From the NCBI GenBank assembly GCA_012522855.1, contig JAAYJQ010000014.1:52710-116709 (forward strand): a stretch of DNA of 64,000 nt, in the 5' to 3' direction. Shown one piece after another: positions 1 through 9,252 of this stretch. Source of the stretch: Bacteroidales bacterium. GTDB taxonomy: Bacteria > Bacteroidota > Bacteroidia > Bacteroidales > UBA932. The notes below the pieces were generated by a model, which was not told where the DNA came from, did no database searches, and saw only the letters and a list, made by a program, of their open reading frames with translations. Position 1 is the first letter of the stretch; each line of letters begins with the position of its first letter. A program made the translations under genes and the position numbers.

Positions 1-1115
1 ACGGGAATGCCCTGGACACCTTCCTCAAGGCCTGGGATGAAGCGGATCCCGTCATCAGTTCCCCGTCGGACGCCGATTCGGTCCGGGTCATGACCATCCA
101 CAAATCCAAGGGGCTTGAATTCCCCTACGTGATCTTTCCGTTTGCGGAAAAGGTGGAATTGTTCCGTCCATCCTCGCGCTGGAGCGTTCCGGACGTGCAG
201 GACACCCCGCTTGAAGGCATCGGGGACATGCCCTACGACATCCTCCTGTCCCGCACAAGCAAGAATACCCTGTTCGAGCAGGATTATCTGGAGGAACGCT
301 GGCTGCAGGCCATCGACAACATCAACACCTTTTATGTCGCTTTGACCCGCGCCTCCAAAGGCATGACGGTCATCGCGCGCGCCGACAGCAAGCCCGATGG
401 TGATTTTTCAGGCATCCTGCGGAACTATCTGGAGGAATATGGAGCCGTCCGGGGATTCGCGCAGACCACACTGCAGGAACCCGGTGAAACTGCTGACGGG
501 GACACCCCGGTCCTTTTCCGGAAGGGACAGCCGTACGATTTCACGGTGATGCGGCGGGAAACCACCGAAAGCGGGAAATTGGAGCCGGGCTACCCGTCCT
601 GGCCGCTCGGGGACCGGCTGAAATTCCGTACGGATGCCGCGGATTTCTTTTCGGATACCGATGTACTCAAGCCGCGCCGCAAGGGGATCGTGTTGCACGA
701 CATCCTGTCCGCGGTGATCACGCCCTCCGATCTTTCTGATGCCGTGGAACGGGCGTTCCGGGCCGGTGACCTGGACCGAAACGAGGCCGGAGAGGCCGCG
801 CGGCTGCTCTCGTCCCGCATCGCCGCGCACCCGGACTGGTTCCCGGACGCTCCTGAGGAAGGAACGATCTTCACGGAAACTTCGCTCGTCGACATCGACG
901 GGGAAACCTTCCGCCCGGACCGGGTCGTGCTCCGTGACGGAAGGGTGACTGTGATCGACTACAAATTCGGCGCGCAAAGGCCGGATCACCTCGAGCAGAT
1001 CGCCCGTTATGCCGCGATCTACGGGAGGCTCGGCCACGCCGCGGTCGATGCGGCAATTTGGTACGTCCCCGAAGACCGCGTCGTCACCCTTCCGATTTCC
1101 CCAAATCTTTTCTGA
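1..1115 (+). CDS. AddA/RecB-like UvrD-family helicase-nuclease, C-terminal part (5' end outside window)
   Basis: The frame is open from base 3, so this is the 3' end of a longer gene. The visible part begins within the UvrD-family C-terminal helicase domain: VRVMTIHKSKGLEFP (about 87-131) is helicase motif V, and the segment ending in FYVALTRASKGM is motif VI. The C-terminal third is a PD-(D/E)XK nuclease of the RecB/AddA type, with RPDRVV (about 911-928) and VIDYKFG (about 951-971) supplying the Asp and Asp-x-Lys active-site residues. Such proteins process double-strand DNA ends for RecA-dependent repair together with an AddB-like partner, which would lie upstream of the window. The family is clear; AddA versus a related single-chain nuclease cannot be settled from this fragment. 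Confidence 0.88.
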   Translation, partial: GNALDTFLKAWDEADPVISSPSDADSVRVMTIHKSKGLEFPYVIFPFAEKVELFRPSSRWSVPDVQDTPLEGIGDMPYDILLSRTSKNTLFEQDYLEERWLQAIDNINTFYVALTRASKGMTVIARADSKPDGDFSGILRNYLEEYGAVRGFAQTTLQEPGETADGDTPVLFRKGQPYDFTVMRRETTESGKLEPGYPSWPLGDRLKFRTDAADFFSDTDVLKPRRKGIVLHDILSAVITPSDLSDAVERAFRAGDLDRNEAGEAARLLSSRIAAHPDWFPDAPEEGTIFTETSLVDIDGETFRPDRVVLRDGRVTVIDYKFGAQRPDHLEQIARYAAIYGRLGHAAVDAAIWYVPEDRVVTLPISPNLF

Positions 1116-1195
1116 CGTACATGACGGCGCAGGATTCCGGGGGTTGTTGCCGATGAGGAAATTCATTTTCAATCACAAGAGTGCATAATATTTGT

Positions 1196-1203
1196 TATAT
1201 TTG
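1196..1203 (+). promoter_or_regulatory. Bacteroidales -7 promoter box for the DUF4290-ftsK operon
   Basis: TATATTTG matches the Bacteroidales -7 consensus TAnnTTTG and lies 23 nt before the ATG at 1227. No convincing TTTG -33 element is present at the usual distance. The AT-rich stretch 1180-1226 contrasts with its GC-rich surroundings. Confidence 0.5.
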
Positions 1204-1226
1204 TAATTCAACAAACATTCAATTTT

Positions 1227-1883
1227 ATGGAAAGCAGTGAAGATTCGATCAAGCTCTACTACAATACGGAACGAAAAAAACTCCAGATGCCCGAGTACGG
1301 CAGGAATGTCTTCAAAATGGTGGAACAACTGAAGGAAATACCTGACCGCGCGAAGCGCAGCGAGCAGGCCCGGGCAGTGGTCAAGGTCATGGAGACGCTC
1401 AATCCCCAGGCACATACCCTGGATGACTTCGAGCACAAACTCTGGGATCACCTTTTCATGATCGCCGGGTACGATCTAGACATTGACGCTCCTTTTCCGA
1501 AACCCCTTCCGGAGGAGCGGGAAGTCCCTCCTCAGATCATTCCGCTGAAGAAGAAACCCATCCGGGCCAATCATTACGGCCGGAACATCGAAAGCATCAT
1601 CGATCTGATCGCATCGGAGCAGGAAGGGGAGGTGAGGCGCGCGATGATCCGTTCTCTGGCCATTTATATGCGGCAGCAGTATCTGATCTGGAACAAGGAC
1701 AGTGTGGCCGACGAAACGATTTTTGCCGACATCGAAAAACTGTCCGACGGCCGGATCCAGGTGCCTGACGACCTGGAACTCACCAAGCTCAATATGGACT
1801 CCAATTTCTCGCGTCCCGGGCTCAACTTGAACCAGAACCAGAACCGAAACAAGAAGAAAGGCAGCCGGAAGGGCAGGAAATAA
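1227..1883 (+). CDS. DUF4290 domain protein
   Basis: A 218-residue soluble protein without signal peptide or membrane segment. It matches the Bacteroidota-restricted DUF4290 family by its opening (YYNTERKKLQMPEYGR) and by the HLFMIAGYDLDIDAPFP region near residues 75-92. The function is unknown. The C-terminal 25 residues are low-complexity and rich in Asn, Gln, Lys and Arg, and are probably disordered. The stop codon overlaps the ftsK start by one base (TAATG), so the two are translationally coupled. This arrangement suggests a link to cell division or chromosome segregation, but that is inference from context only. Confidence 0.85.
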   Translation: MESSEDSIKLYYNTERKKLQMPEYGRNVFKMVEQLKEIPDRAKRSEQARAVVKVMETLNPQAHTLDDFEHKLWDHLFMIAGYDLDIDAPFPKPLPEEREVPPQIIPLKKKPIRANHYGRNIESIIDLIASEQEGEVRRAMIRSLAIYMRQQYLIWNKDSVADETIFADIEKLSDGRIQVPDDLELTKLNMDSNFSRPGLNLNQNQNRNKKKGSRKGRK

Positions 1884-4252
1884 TGCTGAAGTTTTGGAAA
1901 AATATGGATGAAGGCGACCAAGTCAGGCTCGCCAAGATCACGGGCATCGTGGTTGCGTTGTTCGCGGTATTCACTCTCCTTTCCACCGTTTCCTATCTTT
2001 TCACCTGGAAGGCGGATCAAAGTCTGCTGGCCTCTCCGGTCGGGGATCAGTCGGTTGAGGTGAGCAACATCGCCGGCCAGCTCGGCTACCGCTGGGCCGA
2101 CTTTCTGGTCCGCAAATGTTTCGGATTGGGCAGCCTGGCGTTGATCATCATCCTTTTTGCCGTCGCGGCGCGTCTCCTGCTGCGCAGGTGGCGCTATTCC
2201 TTGCTGAAAACCATCTTGGTGGCGGTCTCCGGCGCGCTGATCGTTTCCTTCATCCTGGCCTTTGTATCCGATCTCTTCGGAATGGGGAATGCTTTCGGGG
2301 GCGGTCTCGGCGGACAGTGCGGGGAATCCGTCGTCCGATGGTCCGCCAGTCTGGTCGGAGGAATCGTGACCGGACTGATTCTCGCGGCGCTGGCCGTGCT
2401 CTGGCTGCTCATTGTCAGCAAGCCCTTTTCCCGATGGGTGGCGGAACACGGCAAGCCGAAGGTTGAGGAGAAGGAATCGGAGGAGGTCTCTCCGGCCGAA
2501 GAACCCGGTCCTTCCGTCCTGAAACCGAAAGCAGCGCCGGTTCCTGAACCGGACAAGCCCGTTACCGAGCAAGTCTCCATGCCGGACCAGCCGGTTCCCG
2601 GCGCACAGCCGCAGGCGGAGAATGTCCCGTCCCTGGAGATCGAACGAGGGGAGGGACTTTCCACCGAGGTCAAAAAGGAACTGCCCCGGATCGACAACCG
2701 GGTCGATCTGGCAGACGGAGGCCTTCCGAACTTTAAATTCCCCACCTTGGATCTGCTGGATGACTATGCCACTTCCCGTCAGGATGTATCCTATGAGGAA
2801 CTGACCCGAAACAACAACAAGATTCGCGCGACCCTGGAGAATTTCAGGATTTTGGTGAAGGATGTCAAAGCCATCGTGGGACCGACCGTTACCCTCTACA
2901 AAGTCTATCCCGCTCCCGGCGTCAAGATCGCCGACATCAAACGGCTACAGGATGACATCGGTATCTATTTGCATGCCAAGGGCGTGCGAGTTGTCGCCCT
3001 TGCTGATTCGGTCGGCATCGAAGTCGCCAACGACAAGTCTTCCGTGGTGCCCCTCAAGGCGGTCTTGAACGACGCGGCCTACCGGGAAAGCAAGGCGGAA
3101 CTTCCGGTCGCCATCGGCTACACCATCACCCAGAAAGTCAAAGTCTTCGATCTGGCGGATTCTCCGCATCTGCTCATCGCCGGCGCGACAAGACAGGGCA
3201 AATCCGTGGGGCTGAACGTGATCGTGACCTCGTTGCTGTATGCCAAGCACCCCTCCGAACTCAAGTTCGTGTTCATCGACCCGAAGATGGTCGAGTTCAC
3301 TGCCTACGAGAATTTGATCAGGCACTATCTCGCCGTCCTTCCGGACGCGCAGGACGAACAGTCCGAGATAGACGCTTCCATCGTCAAACACCCCGACAAG
3401 GCGGACAAGATCCTCCGCTCCCTCTGTGTGGAAATGAACGATCGGTACACCCTGCTGAACAAGGCTTACGTCAACAACATCAAACTCTACAACGACAAAT
3501 ACAAAGACCGAAAGCTTCCGCCCGTTGACGGTCACCGCTTCCTCCCATACCTGGTTGTAGTGATCGACGAATATGCCGATCTCACAATGTCGGTGGGCGG
3601 GGAGTCGAAGAACATCGCTCGGAACATTACCAATTCCATCATCCGACTGGCACAGAAGGGGCGGGCCGCCGGTATTCATATGATCATCGCGACCCAGCGC
3701 CCTTCCGTGGATGTGATTACAGGCCAGATCAAGGCGAACTTTCCGACCCGGATCGCTTACAGGGTTATCTCTCGCGTGGATTCCCAGACCATCCTGGATT
3801 CTCCGGGCGCTCAGAACCTGATCGGAAAGGGCGATATGCTCTACTATTCCGGAGTTGAAATGGAACGAATCCAGTGCGCGCTTATCCTCAACCCGGAGAC
3901 GGATCGGATTACCCGTTTCATCGGCGGCCAGCAGGGGCACAAGAAGAGCTACAGCACCCCCTACTATCTACCTGCTCCGGAGTCTTCCGTCGACGATGTT
4001 CCCGGCGCCGTCGATATGAAGAATTTGGATGAACGTTTCGAAGAGGCGGCGCGATTGGTGGTCATGTCCCAGCGGGGCTCCACTTCGGATCTCCAGCGGC
4101 GGTTGGGCATGGGATATGCCAAGGCCGGACGGGTCATGGATCAGTTGGAAGCTGCCGGTGTCGTCGGTCCCCAGGAAGGATCAAAGCCGCGGCAGGTGCT
4201 GATTTCCAGTCTGGATGAACTGGAGAATGTGTTGGCGACCTTCAGAAGCTGA
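1883..4252 (+). CDS. ftsK: DNA translocase FtsK/SpoIIIE
   Basis: A 789-residue translocase that pumps chromosomal DNA through the closing septum. The N-terminal 190 residues hold about four hydrophobic helices. A Pro/Glu-rich linker (about 190-270) follows, then the alpha domain and the RecA-like motor. Walker A is GATRQGKSVG at about 433-442 and Walker B is VIDEYADL near 557-564. The conserved TQRPSVDVITGQIKANFPTR segment follows. The C-terminal winged-helix gamma domain (QRRLGMGYAKAGRVMDQLE) recognises KOPS sequences in known FtsK proteins. Length and domain order are normal for the family. It overlaps the upstream DUF4290 gene by one base. Confidence 0.95.
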   Translation: MLKFWKNMDEGDQVRLAKITGIVVALFAVFTLLSTVSYLFTWKADQSLLASPVGDQSVEVSNIAGQLGYRWADFLVRKCFGLGSLALIIILFAVAARLLLRRWRYSLLKTILVAVSGALIVSFILAFVSDLFGMGNAFGGGLGGQCGESVVRWSASLVGGIVTGLILAALAVLWLLIVSKPFSRWVAEHGKPKVEEKESEEVSPAEEPGPSVLKPKAAPVPEPDKPVTEQVSMPDQPVPGAQPQAENVPSLEIERGEGLSTEVKKELPRIDNRVDLADGGLPNFKFPTLDLLDDYATSRQDVSYEELTRNNNKIRATLENFRILVKDVKAIVGPTVTLYKVYPAPGVKIADIKRLQDDIGIYLHAKGVRVVALADSVGIEVANDKSSVVPLKAVLNDAAYRESKAELPVAIGYTITQKVKVFDLADSPHLLIAGATRQGKSVGLNVIVTSLLYAKHPSELKFVFIDPKMVEFTAYENLIRHYLAVLPDAQDEQSEIDASIVKHPDKADKILRSLCVEMNDRYTLLNKAYVNNIKLYNDKYKDRKLPPVDGHRFLPYLVVVIDEYADLTMSVGGESKNIARNITNSIIRLAQKGRAAGIHMIIATQRPSVDVITGQIKANFPTRIAYRVISRVDSQTILDSPGAQNLIGKGDMLYYSGVEMERIQCALILNPETDRITRFIGGQQGHKKSYSTPYYLPAPESSVDDVPGAVDMKNLDERFEEAARLVVMSQRGSTSDLQRRLGMGYAKAGRVMDQLEAAGVVGPQEGSKPRQVLISSLDELENVLATFRS

Positions 4253-4292
4253 TTCCCGGTTTTTGGCACAACTTCTGCATTTGCAGAAAGGC

Positions 4293-4937
4293 ATGAAGAC
4301 GTTTTCCAGAATAGGCCTTCTCGGCATTACGCTCCTGACGCTCTGTTTCACAGCCGAAGCGAAGAGCGACGCGCTCACGGAGTTCATCACCCGGGTTTCG
4401 CAATCCTGCGTTTCCTTCGACTATTCCTATACCCTGAAAAAGGACCGGACGAATCTGAACGGTTCCGGATCCGTGAAGGTGCAGGGCGATTCTTTTCTGT
4501 TGAAGGGAGACGGCCTCGAGGTCTGGTGTGACGGGAAGACCCGCTGGGTCATCGACCGCGTGGCCGAGGAGGCGGTGATCGAACCGGTGGATCTGTCCGA
4601 GACGGATTTCGCCGCCAATCCCGCTTTGTTGCTTACCGTGGTGGATAAAGCTTTCGACGAGGTTTCAGACGCTACGTCCAAGTTCGGCGACAAGATGGCC
4701 GACGTCTCAATCCTCAGCCCGCGGGAGGAGGTCCTCGGGCATACGGAGATCACCCAGTTCAAGATGTTTTTCAAAAGCGGCACCAGTGAACTGTTGGGCG
4801 CCGAACTGAAGCTGAATGACGGCTCCGTTTCCACCTTCACCCTCCGGAATCTGATCTTTTCCGACCAAAAAGAAGCGCCTTTCCGATTCGACGAAAAGAC
4901 GCTGGATGATTCTTATATAATTACCGATCTCCGCTAG
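4293..4937 (+). CDS. LolA-like outer-membrane lipoprotein carrier protein
   Basis: A 214-residue periplasmic protein. The chosen ATG gives a classic signal peptide (MKTFSRIGLLGITLLTLCFTAEA); the frame also extends upstream into ftsK, but that extension has no signal character. The mature part shows the LolA/DUF4292-like beta-sheet pattern of repeated short strands, such as GSGSVKVQGDSFLLKGDG and LEVWCDGKTRWVIDR. LolA-family proteins carry lipoproteins across the periplasm to the outer membrane. The gene starts 40 nt after ftsK and is probably co-transcribed with it; ftsK-lolA adjacency is common in bacteria. The stop codon shares a CTAG tetramer with the convergent neighbour. Confidence 0.82.
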   Translation: MKTFSRIGLLGITLLTLCFTAEAKSDALTEFITRVSQSCVSFDYSYTLKKDRTNLNGSGSVKVQGDSFLLKGDGLEVWCDGKTRWVIDRVAEEAVIEPVDLSETDFAANPALLLTVVDKAFDEVSDATSKFGDKMADVSILSPREEVLGHTEITQFKMFFKSGTSELLGAELKLNDGSVSTFTLRNLIFSDQKEAPFRFDEKTLDDSYIITDLR

Positions 4938-5932
4938 TCCTTGACGCACCGTACCGACGCGCGGAAGGACACCTGGTCACCATAACTGGCGAGCACATCC
5001 GGTTTGCTGACGTACAGATACCTGTAAACACCGTTCGTTTCGTTGGTGTCGGAAGTCCAGAAAGCCGCGTAATCGTTGCCTCCTTTGAACCGGACCTTCC
5101 CTTCGGCATCGATCGCATAGCCGACCGGAATAATGGACATTCCCGTCTTGTTGGTAATGTTTACGGCCGGCCAGAACTCCCACATCCGCTCGTCCAGGAA
5201 TTTCGCGTTTGCCATCAAGGCGCCTGCTGCCCCCTTGAACGCTTCTCCGGCCTGGAAGGTTGCGCCCGTGGCCGCGCTGGCCAAGGCAGCCCATTCCGCA
5301 TCGGAGGGTAGATGCCAGCCGGGAGGGCAGGCATTGCTGGCTTCGTCCCACGTGTAGTAGCGGCCGAAGAGGCCGTCCATGACGGGACATCCTTCAAAGG
5401 ATGCGCCCGAACCGGAATATGTCAGGTTGGACCGTATCCACACTTTGTCTCCGACGGTTGTCGTGAAGTAGGTTGTTCCGTCGCGGACATCTGTGAAGGA
5501 TGGATCGGAGGCGGGGTTGATGCCCAGTCCGGTGATGGTCTTTCCGAGTGCCGGGTCGACAACGTAGAAGGTGCTCAACGCGCTGGCTGTGTAATAGCCG
5601 GCGGCGAACGCGACGCAGCTGACGGAGTAGGGACCGATTTCCGTAGGAGCCGTGAAGGTGAATGTTCCGTCGCCGGGACCGTTCTCAAGCTTGGTCGTGT
5701 CTTTCGCGCTGCTCCAGGAACGTGTCCAGTAGTAGCCTACGCTACCCGTCGGGTTCACGACACCCGAGGGGGTGAGTGAAAGGGGGGAGCCTCTGCTGAC
5801 ATAAGTCGGCATGGTGAAGTTGAGTGTCCCCGAGAGAGACGCCGAAACGGTGTCATCTTTCTTGTCGTCCTTTTTGCAGGACGCGATCGCAAGAAACAGG
5901 GCGGTTATCGTGAACAGTGTACGGGATTTCAT
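4934..5932 (-). CDS. FISUMP-domain lipoprotein (Fibrobacter succinogenes major paralogous domain)
   Basis: A surface or periplasmic lipoprotein of about 332 residues. The start at 5932 gives a short signal peptide ending in LAIASC, with the lipidated Cys followed by KKDDKKDD. An in-frame ATG at 5953 would add seven residues without improving the signal. Residues 30-150 are Ig/PKD-like beta-sandwich sequence. The C-terminal half (about 170-330) carries the FISUMP signature GRYYTWDEASNACPPGWHLP followed by SDAEWAAL, an FGE-sulfatase-like fold found in many Bacteroidota and Fibrobacteres outer-surface proteins. The function is unknown; a role in cell-surface binding is a guess. It is monocistronic and convergent with the lolA-like gene, overlapping it by 4 nt. 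Confidence 0.82.
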   Translation of the reverse strand: MKSRTLFTITALFLAIASCKKDDKKDDTVSASLSGTLNFTMPTYVSRGSPLSLTPSGVVNPTGSVGYYWTRSWSSAKDTTKLENGPGDGTFTFTAPTEIGPYSVSCVAFAAGYYTASALSTFYVVDPALGKTITGLGINPASDPSFTDVRDGTTYFTTTVGDKVWIRSNLTYSGSGASFEGCPVMDGLFGRYYTWDEASNACPPGWHLPSDAEWAALASAATGATFQAGEAFKGAAGALMANAKFLDERMWEFWPAVNITNKTGMSIIPVGYAIDAEGKVRFKGGNDYAAFWTSDTNETNGVYRYLYVSKPDVLASYGDQVSFRASVRCVKD

Positions 5933-6050
5933 AGAGTTCAAAACACGCATCATGTTACAAATATCGGATTATTATCGCAAAATCCGTAATCTTTCAGCAA
6001 AAACCAGTCCAAGGCGGCCTTCATCTCTGCGGAAATGATTAATATTGCAC

Positions 6051-7109
6051 ATGAATATATTCCGACCGCTTCTTCGTTGTCTTTCCGTCCTGGTTCTTTT
6101 GGCGGCTGCGGGATCCTGCATGCCGCGGAATCGATATATCCAGTTCACCGGCTATGCGCAGGGGGGTACATATTCGGTGAAGATCAACCTGGAAGGGGTT
6201 CCCCGTCGGCTTCGCGCGAAGCCCGCCTTGATCCAACAGGAGATCGACGCCATCCTGACCCATATCGACACGACCCTGTCCGGCTACAACAAAGGTTCCC
6301 AGTTGAGCCGGTTCAATACGGGAGAGGCGGTCGTTCCGAACGAGACCTTCCGGGAAGTCTATGCCTTGTCGCGCAAGTTCTACACCGAGACCGACGGGGC
6401 GTTGGATGTGGCGGCAGGTCCGCTGTTCGACGCCTGGGGCTTTGGTTTCACGACGGATTCTCTTCCCTCCGCCACTGTGGTAGACAGTCTGCTCGCGGTT
6501 TGCGGGATGGACAAACTGGACGAAAACATGCGGTCCAGGGTGCCCGATCTGCATCCGAAACTGAACTTCAATGCGATCGCCCAGGGGTACGCCTGCGACC
6601 GGATCGCTGCCTACCTCCGTTCCATCGGCGTGAAGGACATGCTTGTGAATATCGGGGAAATCTACTGCGACGGCGTCAATCCCTCCGGGGAACCCTGGTC
6701 GATCGGGATAGACCGCCCCGTGGACGGGAACATGACCCCCGGAGCCGATCTGAACGGCGTCTGGCTGTCTTCCGGCACGGGATGCGGGGTCGTTACGTCC
6801 GGCAACTACCGGAAATACTATGAAAAGGATGGTTTGAAATATTCCCACACGATCGACCCCCGCACCGGCTATCCCGTCTCGCATTCCCTGCTGAGCGCCA
6901 CCATCATCGCCCCCTCTTCCGTCGCGGCCGATGCCTACGCTACCTATTGCATGGTGATCGGACTGGAAGCCGCTCGTGATTTCATTCTGTCACGGTCGGA
7001 TCTCGAAGGCTATCTGATCTACGACACCGGAGGGACGGACGCCGGACCGTTCACGTCTTCTGGTTCGATGGCCGAATGGGCCTCTCCGGGATTCCGGCTG
7101 CGGCAATGA
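6051..7109 (+). CDS. apbE: FAD:protein FMN transferase (ApbE family lipoprotein)
   Basis: A lipoprotein of 352 residues that transfers FMN from FAD onto Thr/Ser of periplasmic flavoproteins such as the Rnf and Nqr subunits. The frame also allows a TTG start at 6045, but the ATG at 6051 begins a good lipoprotein signal ending in AAAGSC. Family motifs visible are ALDVAAGPLFDAWGFG, LNFNAIAQGYACDRI, VNIGEIYCDG and the C-terminal YSHTIDPRTGYPV. VVTSGNYRKYY is also typical. ApbE enzymes need Mg2+, bound by Asp/Thr residues in the C-terminal half. It stands alone and is convergent with truB. Confidence 0.93.
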   Translation: MNIFRPLLRCLSVLVLLAAAGSCMPRNRYIQFTGYAQGGTYSVKINLEGVPRRLRAKPALIQQEIDAILTHIDTTLSGYNKGSQLSRFNTGEAVVPNETFREVYALSRKFYTETDGALDVAAGPLFDAWGFGFTTDSLPSATVVDSLLAVCGMDKLDENMRSRVPDLHPKLNFNAIAQGYACDRIAAYLRSIGVKDMLVNIGEIYCDGVNPSGEPWSIGIDRPVDGNMTPGADLNGVWLSSGTGCGVVTSGNYRKYYEKDGLKYSHTIDPRTGYPVSHSLLSATIIAPSSVAADAYATYCMVIGLEAARDFILSRSDLEGYLIYDTGGTDAGPFTSSGSMAEWASPGFRLRQ

Positions 7110-7193
7110 TATTTCTTTTCCATCGCCCGGTGGCGGATAATTTCCTATAACCGATAGCGAGGAACCACGATAATCAGGATGAGAGATGCCGGG

Positions 7194-8105
7194 CTAGTTG
7201 AGGAGGGAAAGGGCCTGGGGGATGGAAAGGGCGTCGCCGGCTATGAACGCGCCGGAGCGGGTACGGCGCAGGCTGTCCAGGAAGGCTCCGGAGCCGAGGG
7301 CCTCGCCGATGTCGCGGGCGAGGGCGCGGATGTAGGTGCCTTTGCTGCAAACGATGCGAATGTCGGCGCGGGGGAGATCAAGTCCGTCGAGTTCGATGAC
7401 GTTGATGCGGGGGTTGGGGCGGAGACCTTCGCCTGCGCATGACGGAGACAATGGGGGAGAAGACGAAATGGAGTCCGGAGAGCCGGCAGCCGAATAGGTG
7501 AGCAGTTCGATTTCAGTGATGGAGATCTTTTGCCGTTGGAGGAGCTCCGCGACCGAATGGTCGAAACCTTCCATCACCTCGGTCTTCTCCTTGTGAGCGG
7601 CTTTATACTGCATTCTGGCAAGCTCATAGGCTCGGATCCCGTCCACGGATTTGGCCGAAAACAGCGGAGCGACCTGTTCCTGCTCCCCGAGAAAACTCGG
7701 CAGAATCGCCCGCAGCCTTTCCGCTGTTACCTCGTCGGTCGGATAGCGGCGGTCAATCTCCTTTTCGCGGTCGTAGGATGGGGTCGTGGCCCCGAACGTG
7801 ATTCCGGCTACATATTCTTTCCCCTCGGCCTGCAGCGACTCGGCGCGCCTGGTCGCTTTTCCGATGCACACGAGCAGGACGCCCGTGGCCAGCGGATCCA
7901 AGGTGCCGGCATGGCCGACCTTCAGGTTCTTCTTGCGGAAATGCCTGGCTGCAGCCCATTTGAGTTTGCGGATGACATCCGCCGATGTCCATCGGTAAGG
8001 CTTGTCGACGGGAAGCAGGATTCCATCGGGGTAGTCCGCGATGGAGTCCGTTAGCCGACTGGATGCCAGAAAATTTCGGTCCGCTATGACGGGGTGAATT
8101 TCCAA
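7194..8105 (-). CDS. truB: tRNA pseudouridine synthase B
   Basis: Converts U55 of tRNAs to pseudouridine. The catalytic-Asp motif GHAGTLDPLATGVLLV is intact, as are LLPVDKPYRWTS near the N-terminus and CSKGTYIRALARDIGEALG. No ATG lies between the end of rpiB and the conserved core, so the best start is the TTG at 8105, 14 nt after the rpiB stop, giving 303 residues; the first 25 residues are therefore uncertain. Between the motifs there is an extra Ser/Pro-rich stretch of about 25 residues (encoded about 7415-7495) that most TruB proteins lack. It is the last gene of the cvpA-tsaB-rpiB-truB operon. Confidence 0.9.
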   Translation of the reverse strand: MEIHPVIADRNFLASSRLTDSIADYPDGILLPVDKPYRWTSADVIRKLKWAAARHFRKKNLKVGHAGTLDPLATGVLLVCIGKATRRAESLQAEGKEYVAGITFGATTPSYDREKEIDRRYPTDEVTAERLRAILPSFLGEQEQVAPLFSAKSVDGIRAYELARMQYKAAHKEKTEVMEGFDHSVAELLQRQKISITEIELLTYSAAGSPDSISSSPPLSPSCAGEGLRPNPRINVIELDGLDLPRADIRIVCSKGTYIRALARDIGEALGSGAFLDSLRRTRSGAFIAGDALSIPQALSLLN

Positions 8106-8119
8106 GGGAACGGGAACGA

Positions 8120-8551
8120 TTACCGGGTCGGGATCTTGTTGATGCGGCGCTGATGGCGCCCCCCGTCGAAGGAGGTCGAGAACCAGGTGTTTACGATCCG
8201 CGTGACCATCGCATATGAAATGAAGCGGGCAGGCATTACGAGGATGTTTCCGTCGTTGTGTGCCCGGATCAGCCGCGCCACTTCGCTGTTCCAGCAGAGT
8301 CCGGCCCGGATCCCCCGGTGCTTGTTCAGCGTGATGGCCATGCCGTTTCCGGTGCCGCAAAGCGCGATGCCGCAGTCCACCTGTCCTTGCTCCACAGCTG
8401 AAGCAAGCGGGTGCGCGTAGTCCGGATAATCACAACTCTCGGGACTGTCTGTCCCGAAATCCACCACTTCGAAACCCTTTTTCCGGAGGAGGGTAATCAA
8501 TTTGCTCTTGTACTCAAATCCAGCATGATCGCTGGCCATACCGATTTTCAT
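8120..8551 (-). CDS. rpiB: ribose 5-phosphate isomerase B
   Basis: A 143-residue isomerase interconverting ribose 5-phosphate and ribulose 5-phosphate in the pentose phosphate pathway. RpiB/LacAB landmarks are the N-terminal GMASDHAGFEYK, the active-site loop CGIALCGTGNGMAI with its catalytic Cys, and NKHRGIRAGLCWN. The start ATG overlaps the tsaB stop (ATGA), which fixes the start and implies translational coupling. The open frame continues upstream across tsaB, but that part has no protein-like character. Confidence 0.94.
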   Translation of the reverse strand: MKIGMASDHAGFEYKSKLITLLRKKGFEVVDFGTDSPESCDYPDYAHPLASAVEQGQVDCGIALCGTGNGMAITLNKHRGIRAGLCWNSEVARLIRAHNDGNILVMPARFISYAMVTRIVNTWFSTSFDGGRHQRRINKIPTR

Positions 8552-9252
8552 GATAGCTGCTTTGTTAAAAATTTGTTGCTGGTTGTGGCGATGAATTCCT
8601 TGAGATAGAAGGGCTCGAAGTACGCCAGGTCTTCGAATTTTTTTGCGTGGAAGGCTGTCAACGCGGGACGCAGCATCGCGGCTGCTTCCGGGCAGCAAGA
8701 CACGAAATGCGCGTTCGGGCTGTTGATCACCGCCTTGCACTTCTCTGCTCCGTCCCCGATGAAGAGCACCGGGCCTTCGTCCAGTTGACGGCCGAAAGTC
8801 TTCCCGTCCACAACCTGGGAAACCGTCGGCTCGACCTGAACGGCATCCGGCGTGAACACCCCCGTGTAGACCTCCATCCGGCGGGCATCGATCATTGGAA
8901 CGATGTACCGGCAGGAATCGGGGAGCAGGTTTCCGTCCAGAGCCTGCCAGACCAGCGTATCGAGGGTGCCGACGGAGATCAGCGGAAGACGCGCCCCGAA
9001 GCAGAGCCCCTTCGCCGTCGACACGCCCACCCGGAGGCCGGTATAGGATCCGGGCCCCTTGCTCACGCACACCGCGTTGCAATCGTGGACGGCAAGTCCG
9101 CGCTCGTTCAGCACTTCCCGGACGAAAGGGGCCGTAAGGGACGCATGGGCGCGCGGTTCAGAACTCTTTCGGACAGATACGATCCTGCCGTCTTCGACCA
9201 GGGCGACCGAGCAAAGCGCCGTAGAAGTTTCAATGAGGATAATTCTGTCCAT
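8548..9252 (-). CDS. tsaB: tRNA threonylcarbamoyladenosine biosynthesis protein TsaB
   Basis: A 234-residue ASKHA-fold protein. It opens with IILIETSTALCSVALVEDG and contains VSKGPGSYTGLRVGVSTAKGL, the diagnostic TsaB/YeaZ signature. TsaB partners TsaD and TsaE to make t6A37 on ANN-decoding tRNAs, and is a catalytically inactive paralogue of TsaD. It is coupled by one-base overlap with cvpA upstream (stop/start at 9252) and by ATGA overlap with rpiB downstream. Together with truB it makes this operon rich in tRNA modification. Confidence 0.94.
   Translation of the reverse strand: MDRIILIETSTALCSVALVEDGRIVSVRKSSEPRAHASLTAPFVREVLNERGLAVHDCNAVCVSKGPGSYTGLRVGVSTAKGLCFGARLPLISVGTLDTLVWQALDGNLLPDSCRYIVPMIDARRMEVYTGVFTPDAVQVEPTVSQVVDGKTFGRQLDEGPVLFIGDGAEKCKAVINSPNAHFVSCCPEAAAMLRPALTAFHAKKFEDLAYFEPFYLKEFIATTSNKFLTKQLS

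Noticed and set aside
8552..9082. Upstream extension of the rpiB frame
   Set aside because: It overlaps tsaB fully and has no family similarity; the ATGA overlap marks the true rpiB start.
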